Assembly (NCBI RefSeq): GCF_030064675.1
Contig: NZ_CP116413.1
Span: 7,283,501 to 7,347,500, forward strand
Source: Crossiella sp. CA-258035
GTDB lineage: Bacteria; Actinomycetota; Actinomycetes; Mycobacteriales; Pseudonocardiaceae
DNA length: 64,000 nt
Direction of reading: 5' to 3'
The notes beneath the pieces are model-generated. The model saw nothing but the letters and a program-made list of their open reading frames with translations. It ran no database searches and was not told the origin of the DNA. Both the position numbers and the translations under genes were made by a program. Below are positions 25,097-32,005 of the stretch, in pieces; the first letter of the stretch is position 1, and each line of letters begins with the position of its first letter.

Positions 25097-27571
25097 ATGG
25101 TGAACAGGCGGAGGGCGGTGGCCGCTCCGGTCGGCTGGACCGGGCCGGTGGTGCCCAGTGCCGCGGGACTGGCCGTGCTGACCGCGGCCACCTCGCTGTC
25201 CGGGGTCATCGACGGGGTGCGCTGGCTGGTGTTCGTCGCGGTCACCGTGGCGGTGATCGCGGGCACCGGGATCGCGCTGCGCTCGGTCCGCACGCCGACG
25301 CCGCTGGTCGCGCTCGGCCAGTTCGTCGGCCTGTTGTGCTTCCTGACCGCGGTGTTCACCCGCAGCGGCCTGCTGGTGGTGCTGCCCGGCCCGGCCGCGC
25401 TCAGCGACCTGGTCGGGGTGCTGCGGCAGGCGATGGCCCAGGTGCAGACCGGGGTGCCGCCGGTGACCGCGACCGCGGCGATGCTGTGCCTGGTGTGCGT
25501 GGCGATCGGCCTGGTCGCGATCGTGGTGGACACCCTCGCGGTGGCCGCCGCCGCGCCCGCGGCCTCCGGGCTGGTGCTGCTGTGCGTGTACGCGGTGCCC
25601 GCCTCGCTGGCCGACGAGCTGCTGCCCTGGTGGTCCTTTGCCGCTGGCGCGGCCGGGTTCGCGCTGCTGCTGGTCATCGACGAACGCCAGCGGCACCGGC
25701 TGTGGCGGGGCAGGCTCGGCCTGCCCGCGCTGCGCTCGGGGGACGGTTCGGCGCACGCCGCGGTCGGGGTGGCCTCGGCCGCGGTGGTGATCGCGCTGTT
25801 CGCCGGCGCGGTGCTGACCATGGTCGGCACCGCGGGCAGGCTGCCCGGCGGGGGCGCGGCCGACGCGACCGCCTCGATCGGGCTCAACGCGTTCACCTCG
25901 CTGCGCGGGCACCTGGAGCGGGACCGCAACATCGAGATGTTCCGGGTGCGCGGGCTGCCGGACCGCCCGCCGTACCTGCGGGTGATGACGCTGAGCAAGT
26001 ACGACGCGAAGCGCGGCTTCGAGGTCGACCCGCAGCTGGACGGGCAGCCGACCAGGGGCGAGCTGGCGCTGCCGCCGGGCACGGACCGGCGGCGGCTGCT
26101 GGCCGAGGGCAAGCAGATCGAGGTCGACATCGAGACCGTCGGCTTCCTCGACCCGTGGCTGCCGGTCTACGGCGTGCCGCTGATGTTCTCCAACATCGCG
26201 GACAACTGGAGCTACGACCCGACCGCGGGCATCGTGCACGCGCCCAACCGGCAGAGCCCCGGCCGGTACCTGCAGGCCTCGATCCTGCCCGACCCGACGG
26301 CGGAGGCCATGCGCGCCGCACCGGGCGGACGGTCCCGCAACGCGGCGCTGATCGGCGAGCGCTACTACGACCACAGCGTCGACCCGCAGGTGGAGTCGCT
26401 GGCCAGGCAGGTCACCAGGAACGCGGGCACCGACTACGACAAGGCGCTGGCGCTGCGCAACTTCCTGGCCAAGGACGGCGGGTTCAAGTACCAGCTGCGC
26501 ACCGAGGGCACCGGCCAGGGCGACCCGCTGGTGGACTTCCTGTTCAACGGCAAGACCGGCTACTGCGAGCAGTTCGCCTCCTCGATGGTGGCCATGCTGC
26601 GCTCGGTGCAGGTGCCGGCCAGGGTCGCGGTCGGGTTCACCCCCGGCTTCGCCAGCGGCAACTACCGGACGATCACCACCAACGACGCGCACGCCTGGGT
26701 CGAGGTGTTCTTCAACGGCCTCGGCTGGATCCCGTTCGACCCGACCCCGCTGCCGGACAGCCGCGGCAACACCGCCCCCTACGAGCAGCCCAACCCCGGT
26801 GACGAGGGCAACTCGGCGCTGCCCACCACGGCCGCCCGGCCCACCACGGCCGCGCCGACCACCACCGTGAACCCGGGCCAGAACCCCGGCAACGACACCC
26901 AGCAGAACAACGACCGGGACGACACCATCCTGCCGCTGTGGGTGTGGTTCACCTCCGGCCCGCTGCTGCTGCTCGCACTGGCCGCCGCCGCCCGCGGCGC
27001 CACGGTCACCCAGGCCCGCAGGCGGGAACGCCAGGCCGGGGTGCTCTCCAACGGCAAGGAGCCGCCGGAGCTGTGGTGGGGCCTGGCCGCGCTGGCCGGT
27101 GGCGCCGCGCTGCTGATACCGCTGTGGCACCTGGTGCACCCGGCGCTGTGGTGGACGCTGTTCACGCTGGGCCTGGCCGGTGTCGCGCTGGCGGTGCCGT
27201 CCTGGCTGCGCCGCTACCTGCGGGACCGCCGCCTGCACGCGGTCGCCCTCGGTGGGCCGGACGCGGCGGGCGCGGCCTGGCAGGAGCTGATGGCGGCCTC
27301 GGTGGACCGGGGCGCGGCGGTGGCCGGGACGGAGACGGTGCGCGCGGCGGCCAGGAAGCTGGTGCGCGAGCACAAGCTGGACGAGCGGGGCCAGAACGGC
27401 CTGCGCACGATCATCGGCGCGGTGGAGCGGTCCTGGTACGGCGGCGCGGAGCGGCCGGAGCCGGAGCTGTTCGCCGCGGTGCGCCAGGTCCTGGACAGCC
27501 TCACCGCGAGCTCCCCGCTGGGCTGGCGCTCCCGCCTGTTCCCACCTTCAGTCCTCCGCCCCGCCCGCTAA
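25097..27571 (+). CDS. TgpA-like transglutaminase membrane protein
   Basis: About 824 residues from ATG 25097 (TTG 3 nt earlier also in frame). Six or so N-terminal transmembrane helices (residues ~15-265), then an extracytoplasmic transglutaminase-like domain with catalytic Cys in GYCEQFASSMVAMLRSVQVP, His in NDAHAWVEVFF and Asp in WIPFDPTPLPD. A Pro/Thr/Asn-rich linker, more transmembrane segments (LPLWVWFTSGPLLLLALAAA and others) and a C-terminal DUF4129-type helical domain follow. Third gene of the MoxR-DUF58 operon. The reaction is unknown; transglutaminase-like or protease activity on envelope proteins is inferred. Confidence 0.9.
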   Translation: MVNRRRAVAAPVGWTGPVVPSAAGLAVLTAATSLSGVIDGVRWLVFVAVTVAVIAGTGIALRSVRTPTPLVALGQFVGLLCFLTAVFTRSGLLVVLPGPAALSDLVGVLRQAMAQVQTGVPPVTATAAMLCLVCVAIGLVAIVVDTLAVAAAAPAASGLVLLCVYAVPASLADELLPWWSFAAGAAGFALLLVIDERQRHRLWRGRLGLPALRSGDGSAHAAVGVASAAVVIALFAGAVLTMVGTAGRLPGGGAADATASIGLNAFTSLRGHLERDRNIEMFRVRGLPDRPPYLRVMTLSKYDAKRGFEVDPQLDGQPTRGELALPPGTDRRRLLAEGKQIEVDIETVGFLDPWLPVYGVPLMFSNIADNWSYDPTAGIVHAPNRQSPGRYLQASILPDPTAEAMRAAPGGRSRNAALIGERYYDHSVDPQVESLARQVTRNAGTDYDKALALRNFLAKDGGFKYQLRTEGTGQGDPLVDFLFNGKTGYCEQFASSMVAMLRSVQVPARVAVGFTPGFASGNYRTITTNDAHAWVEVFFNGLGWIPFDPTPLPDSRGNTAPYEQPNPGDEGNSALPTTAARPTTAAPTTTVNPGQNPGNDTQQNNDRDDTILPLWVWFTSGPLLLLALAAAARGATVTQARRRERQAGVLSNGKEPPELWWGLAALAGGAALLIPLWHLVHPALWWTLFTLGLAGVALAVPSWLRRYLRDRRLHAVALGGPDAAGAAWQELMAASVDRGAAVAGTETVRAAARKLVREHKLDERGQNGLRTIIGAVERSWYGGAERPEPELFAAVRQVLDSLTASSPLGWRSRLFPPSVLRPAR

Positions 27572-27581
27572 CCCCATCCCG

Positions 27582-27637
27582 CGTGTTGGCCGTTGTCGTA
27601 CACGGTGTTGGCCGCTGCGACGCGCGTGTTGGCCGTC
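27582..27637. repeat. GTGTTGGCC short intergenic repeat, 3 copies
   Basis: CGTGTTGGCCGTT, GGTGTTGGCCGCT and CGTGTTGGCCGTC occur about 21-24 nt apart in the 70-nt gap between two converging genes. Not a hairpin terminator. The nature of the element is unknown. Confidence 0.7.
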
Positions 27638-27641
27638 GCGG

Positions 27642-28298
27642 TCAGGCTCCGGCCACACCCTGCAGGTAGGCGAGCACGGCCAGCACCCTGCGGTTGTCAT
27701 CGTCGGAGGGCGCCAGGCCGAGCTTGCCGAAGATGCTCGCGGTGTGCTTGCCCACCGCGCCCTCGCTGACGAACAGCCGGGCCGCGATGGCGGCGTTGGA
27801 GCGGCCCTGCGCCATCAGCTCCAGCACCTCGCGCTCGCGCGGGGTCAGGCGGTCCACGCCGGAGCGGCGCGGGGAGCTGTCCAGCAGCTTGGCGATGACC
27901 TCCGGGTCCATCACGGTGCCCCCGGCGGCGACCCGGCGGACCGCGTCGACGAACTGCTCGGCGTTGAACACCCGGTCCTTGAGCAGGTAGCCGATCGCGC
28001 CGGTGCCGTCGGCCAGCAGCTCCCTGGCGTAGAGCTGCTGCACGTGCTGGGAGAGCACCAGGATCGGCAGTCCGGGCGTCTCGGCGCGGGCGGCCAGGGC
28101 GACCTGCAGGCCCTCGTCGGTCTGGGTCGGGGGCAGCCGGACGTCGACCACGGCCACGTCCGGGCGGTGCTCGGTGAGCGCGGCGCGCAGCTCGGGACCG
28201 GTCTCCACCGCGGCGACCACCTCGAAGCCGTGCGCGGCGAGCAGGTGGGTCAGGCCGTCTCGGAGGAGGTAGAGGTCCTCGGCGAGGACAACGCGCAC
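27642..28298 (-). CDS. LuxR-type response regulator
   Basis: 218 residues from GTG 28298 with GGAG 6 nt upstream. Receiver: AED at residues 7-9, phospho-acceptor Asp52 in VAVVDVRLPP, SQHVQQLYARELL and the lysine loop GYLLKDRVFN. HTH: TPREREVLELMAQGRSNAAI and SEGAVGKHTASIFGKL. The start lies inside the 3' end of the kinase gene (49-nt overlap in another frame), a long coupled overlap. Probably regulates the divergent ABC exporter or the pair itself (inference). Confidence 0.93.
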   Translation of the reverse strand: MRVVLAEDLYLLRDGLTHLLAAHGFEVVAAVETGPELRAALTEHRPDVAVVDVRLPPTQTDEGLQVALAARAETPGLPILVLSQHVQQLYARELLADGTGAIGYLLKDRVFNAEQFVDAVRRVAAGGTVMDPEVIAKLLDSSPRRSGVDRLTPREREVLELMAQGRSNAAIAARLFVSEGAVGKHTASIFGKLGLAPSDDDNRRVLAVLAYLQGVAGA

Positions 28299-30121
28299 GG
28301 GATCTCCAGGCGGACCGTCGTGGGACCGCCCGGCGGGCTGTCCAGGGTGAGCTGACCGTCGAATGGTGCCAGCCTGCGCCGGATGCCCCGCAACCCGCTG
28401 CCCTTGGCCGGGTCCGCGCCGCCACACCCGTTGTCCACCACGGTGATGCACAGGGCATCCGCGTTGTACACAAGCTGTACGACCACCTCGGTCGCGTCCG
28501 CGTGCCGGACCGCGTTGGTCATCGCCTCGCACACCGCGAAGTAGGCCGCGGACTCCACCGGCGGCTCGAACCGGCCGGGCAGCGTGCCCTCCACCCGCAC
28601 CGGCAGCGCGGCGTCCAGCGCGACCGAGCGGACCGCCTCGGCCAAGCCGCGTTCGGCCAGCACCGGCGGGTGGATGCCGGCCACCAGCTCGCGCAGCTCG
28701 GTCAGCGCGGCCGAGGAGGAGGCCAGCGCCTGGTCCAGGATCTCCTTGGCGCGCACCGGATCGGTGTCCACCAGCGCCCTGGCCGCGCCGAGGTTCAGGC
28801 CCAGCGCGACCAGCCGGGCCTGCGCGCCGTCGTGCAGGTCGCGTTCGATCCGGCGCAGCTCGGCGGCCTGGCTGTCCACCGCCTCGCTGCGGCTCTCGGT
28901 CAGCCCGCGCACCCGCTGGGCGAGCAGCGCGGCCTTGGTCGGCGCGAGCAGCCAGGCGCACCAGCGGCCGTAGATCCGCAGCAATGTGGGCGAGGTATAC
29001 ACAGCGAGTACCGCCACTGGCAGGCCGATCAGCGGGCCGAGGGTGCGGAACAGCGTGGTGGGCACCGGGTCCCACGGCAGCCACTGGTACATCGTGGGCA
29101 GCATGTCCCGGCCGAAGAACAGCGACAGCACCGGCGAGACCACCACCGGCAGCCACACCCCGAGCAGGAACCCGCCGGTGGCCGCCAGCGGCGGCAGCAG
29201 CACCAGCACCGGGGCCACGATGGTGTTGGCCAGCAGCCACAGCAGGTCCCGCCAGGCGGCCCGGTCGGTCATCACCCAGCTGTAGCGGCGCATCCGCCGC
29301 ACCGGCGCGTCGGTGCTGAACAGCTGGTTGCCGAAGCGGTACTTGCCGCCGGGTTCCGGCCGGGGCGGCAGCGGCGCGGGCAGGTACGGGTCCGGGATCT
29401 CGATGCCCTCCCACTCGCGCAGCAGGCGGCGGTGCAGGTCGGTGAACTGCCGGGTGTACTCCACCAGCGGCGGCCACCAGAACTGCCAGGTGCCGAACAC
29501 GTGGTGGAGGACGAACCCGGCCAGGTTGACCACCAGGATCGGCAGTCCGGCCAGGGCGAGCAGGCCGAGCAGGAACCCGCGCCAGGACGCCTCCCAGCAC
29601 TGGAAGAGCCGGTGCAGGAACCGGTTCGCGGCCGAGGGCTCGCGCGGACCGAGCATATGTGCGGTCCACCGGTTGTATACCTGAAGTGCACGCGGCCCGG
29701 CGAGCACCGTGCCAACCACGGTCAGCGGCGCGAGCACCGGGTTGACCAGCAGCCAGCGCAGGTCCCGCCAGCTCGCCGGATCCTCGGAGACCCAGTCCAG
29801 GTGGTGGTTGACCCGCAGCCAGCGCCGCGACCGGTACAGCTGGTCCCGCCACCGGGAGAGCCCGTCCGGTCCCGGTTCGGGCAGCGGCGGCCGGGGCCGG
29901 TAGGGCGGGACGACGGCGGTCCCGGACCACCGGCTCACCGTGGTGCGCACCCGGTTGAGGAAGGGGCGGCCGTGGCGCAGCCCCCACCCGTAGCAGAACA
30001 CCAGCCCGAACATCGAGGGCAGGAAGCTCAGCAGCGCCACCACCAGCACACCCAGCGCGGGCACCGCGAGCGCGAGCACCCAGAGCGCGCGGCCAAGGGC
30101 CGTGCCGTACCGGCGGACCAT
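28250..30121 (-). CDS. sensor histidine kinase with duplicated membrane sensor module
   Basis: 623 residues from ATG 30121 (GGAGG 7 nt upstream). Five or more transmembrane stretches in two similar blocks: SEDPASWRDLRWLLVNPVLA near 130 and MTDRAAWRDLLWLLANTIVA near 290, each followed by hydrophobic helices. This looks like a tandem duplication of the actinobacterial two-component sensor domain. HisKA_3 phosphoacceptor His is in ELRRIERDLHDGAQARLVAL; HATPase boxes are EAMTNAVRHADA and DNGCGGADPAKGSGLRGIRR. Partner of the overlapping response regulator. Divergent from an ABC-2 exporter operon. Confidence 0.92.
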   Translation of the reverse strand: MVRRYGTALGRALWVLALAVPALGVLVVALLSFLPSMFGLVFCYGWGLRHGRPFLNRVRTTVSRWSGTAVVPPYRPRPPLPEPGPDGLSRWRDQLYRSRRWLRVNHHLDWVSEDPASWRDLRWLLVNPVLAPLTVVGTVLAGPRALQVYNRWTAHMLGPREPSAANRFLHRLFQCWEASWRGFLLGLLALAGLPILVVNLAGFVLHHVFGTWQFWWPPLVEYTRQFTDLHRRLLREWEGIEIPDPYLPAPLPPRPEPGGKYRFGNQLFSTDAPVRRMRRYSWVMTDRAAWRDLLWLLANTIVAPVLVLLPPLAATGGFLLGVWLPVVVSPVLSLFFGRDMLPTMYQWLPWDPVPTTLFRTLGPLIGLPVAVLAVYTSPTLLRIYGRWCAWLLAPTKAALLAQRVRGLTESRSEAVDSQAAELRRIERDLHDGAQARLVALGLNLGAARALVDTDPVRAKEILDQALASSSAALTELRELVAGIHPPVLAERGLAEAVRSVALDAALPVRVEGTLPGRFEPPVESAAYFAVCEAMTNAVRHADATEVVVQLVYNADALCITVVDNGCGGADPAKGSGLRGIRRRLAPFDGQLTLDSPPGGPTTVRLEIPCALSSPRTSTSSETA

Positions 30122-30177
30122 CCGCGCACCTCCGTTCCCAGCCGGCCCAGTCTGACCGACCGGCCCCGGCGCGGGCG

Positions 30178-30240
30178 ATGCGTCCAGGCACCGTGTCGGG
30201 GGTGGGGCTAGCACAACCCCCACTCGGGTCCCAGACGCAT
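30178..30240. promoter_or_regulatory. nested inverted repeat between kinase and ABC exporter
   Basis: ATGCGTC (30178-30184) and GACGCAT (30234-30240) are exact inverted arms 49 nt apart. Between them a G-rich then C-rich tract (GGGGGTGGGG, CCCCCAC) can pair. In a divergent intergenic region this may be a shared operator or a large RNA hairpin in one leader. Confidence 0.4.
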
Positions 30241-30309
30241 TACGCGCAGGTCAGCGAGTTCCTAGCGTTTCGCGGTGTCAGCAGTGGAACGAGAAGGGAG
30301 CTGGCGGAG

Positions 30310-31239
30310 ATGCCGGTCATCGAGGTCGCGAACCTGCACAAGAGGTACGGCGACCGGGTCGCGGTCGCGGACGTGTCCTTCCAGGTCGAGCGCGGGGAGA
30401 TCTTCGGGATCCTGGGCCGCAACGGCGCGGGCAAGACCACCACGGTGGAGTGCCTGACCGGGCTGCGTGTCCCGGACGGCGGCAGGCTGTCCGTGCTGGG
30501 CCTGGACCCGGCAACCGACGGCGACCGGCTGCGCCGCCGGGTCGGCGTGCAGCTCCAGGAGGCGGCGCTGCCGGACAAGCTGCGGGTCGGCGAGGCGGTC
30601 GAGCTGTACGCCTCCTTCTACCCGGACCCGGCCGATCCGGCCGCGCTGCTGGACACCCTCGGCCTGGCCGAACACCGGCGCACCCCGTTCAAGAAGCTCT
30701 CCGGCGGCCAGAAACAACGGCTGTCCATCGCGCTGGCGCTGATCGGCAACCCGGAGATCGCGGTGCTGGACGAGCTGACCACCGGCCTGGACCCGCAGGC
30801 CCGCCGGGACACCTGGCGGCTGATCGAGCAGGTCCGCGAGCGCGGGGTGACCATCCTGCTGGTCACCCACTTCATGGCCGAGGCAGAGCGCCTGTGCGAC
30901 CGGCTCGCGGTGATCGAGGCGGGCCGGGCGGTCGCGGTGGACACCCCGGCCGGACTTGTGTCCACAGTGGACAGTGAGCAGCGGCTGACCTTCCGCCTGG
31001 ACGGCGACCTGCCCGAGCACCTGCTGCGTGAGCTGCCCGAGGTCACCGGCCTGACCCGCCAGCACCGCGCGATCACCGTCTCCGGCAAGGGGAACCTGCT
31101 CAACGCCGTGGTCACCACCCTGGCCGCGCACCAGCTCACCGCGCTGGACCTGCGCGTCGAACAGTCCACTTTGGACGACGCCTTCCTGGCCCTGACCGGG
31201 GCCCCGCTCACCGACGACGAGAACGGAACCGACCGATGA
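30310..31239 (+). CDS. ABC transporter ATP-binding protein (DrrA/CcmA type)
   Basis: 309 residues from ATG 30310. Walker A GILGRNGAGKTTTVECLTGL, Q loop VGVQLQEAALP, signature KKLSGGQKQRLSIALALIG, Walker B IAVLDELTTGLDPQ and H loop LLVTHFMAEAERLCD. The C-terminal ~90 residues resemble the accessory domain of drug/daunorubicin-type exporters. It powers the ABC-2 permease encoded next (ATGA overlap). Substrate unknown. The palindrome GTCCACAGTGGAC lies in it at 30960-30972. Confidence 0.94.
   Translation: MPVIEVANLHKRYGDRVAVADVSFQVERGEIFGILGRNGAGKTTTVECLTGLRVPDGGRLSVLGLDPATDGDRLRRRVGVQLQEAALPDKLRVGEAVELYASFYPDPADPAALLDTLGLAEHRRTPFKKLSGGQKQRLSIALALIGNPEIAVLDELTTGLDPQARRDTWRLIEQVRERGVTILLVTHFMAEAERLCDRLAVIEAGRAVAVDTPAGLVSTVDSEQRLTFRLDGDLPEHLLRELPEVTGLTRQHRAITVSGKGNLLNAVVTTLAAHQLTALDLRVEQSTLDDAFLALTGAPLTDDENGTDR
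30960..30972. repeat. GTCCACWGTGGAC palindrome, copy 4 (coding)
   Basis: Perfect GTCCACAGTGGAC within the ABC ATPase gene, reading TCC ACA GTG GAC (Ser-Thr-Val-Asp) as in copies 3 and 5. A near copy, GTCCACTTTGGAC, lies about 200 nt downstream near 31163. Confidence 0.85.
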
Positions 31240-31976
31240 CCGCCCTGACCCGCCTGACCGTCACCGAAGCGCGCCTGTTCCTGCGCGATCCGGCCGCCGT
31301 GCTGCTCAGCCTCGGGCTCGGACCGGTGCTGCTGGTGGTCTTCGGCTCGATCCCGTTCTTCCGCGAGCCGCAGGCGGCCTACGGCGGGGCCCGGATCGTG
31401 GACTTCTACCTGCCCACGCTGATCGCGATGACGGTGGCCATGCTCGGCCTGAGCCTGCTCTCCGGCAGCCTGGCCGGCTACCGCGAACTGGGTGTGCTGC
31501 GCCGCCTGGCCACCACCCCGGTGCCGCCGATCCGGCTGCTGACCGCACAGCTGCTGGTGCACCTGCTGATGGTCACCGCCGCCACCGTCGTGCTGATGGC
31601 GCTCGGCCGGCTCGTCGCCGGTGTCCCGTTGCCCGGCAACCCCTTCGCGGCGCTGCTGTCCTTCCTGCTCACCACGCTCGCGATCTTCGGCCTCGGCCTG
31701 CTGATCGCCGCGGTCGCGCCCACCACCAAGGCCGCCCAGGGCATCGGCACCATCACCTTCTTCCCGCTGATGTTCCTGGCCGGGCTGTGGACACCGGGCC
31801 CGCTGATGCCGGAGCTGGTCCGCCGGATCGGCGAGTTCACCCCGCTCGGCGCGGGCACCCAGGCGATGCAGGCGGCCTGGTCCGGCGACTGGCCCAACCC
31901 GTTGCACCTGGCGGTGACGGCCGTCTTCGCCGCCGCGGCCATCTTCGGTGCAACGAAGTTGTTCCGCTGGCAGTGA
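31236..31976 (+). CDS. ABC-2 type permease
   Basis: 246 residues, ATG overlapping the ATPase stop. Six hydrophobic segments typical of ABC-2 exporters (AAVLLSLGLGPVLLVVFGSI; TLIAMTVAMLGLSLLSGSL; LLVHLLMVTAATVVLMALG; LLSFLLTTLAIFGLGLLIA; GTITFFPLMFLAGLWTPGP; a last C-terminal one). The motif YRELGVLRRLATTPVPP is the conserved cytoplasmic loop of the family. Membrane half of an exporter with the preceding ATPase. Confidence 0.93.
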   Translation: MTALTRLTVTEARLFLRDPAAVLLSLGLGPVLLVVFGSIPFFREPQAAYGGARIVDFYLPTLIAMTVAMLGLSLLSGSLAGYRELGVLRRLATTPVPPIRLLTAQLLVHLLMVTAATVVLMALGRLVAGVPLPGNPFAALLSFLLTTLAIFGLGLLIAAVAPTTKAAQGIGTITFFPLMFLAGLWTPGPLMPELVRRIGEFTPLGAGTQAMQAAWSGDWPNPLHLAVTAVFAAAAIFGATKLFRWQ

Positions 31977-32005
31977 CCGACCGCTCACTCTGGATACCGT
32001 GAGGC

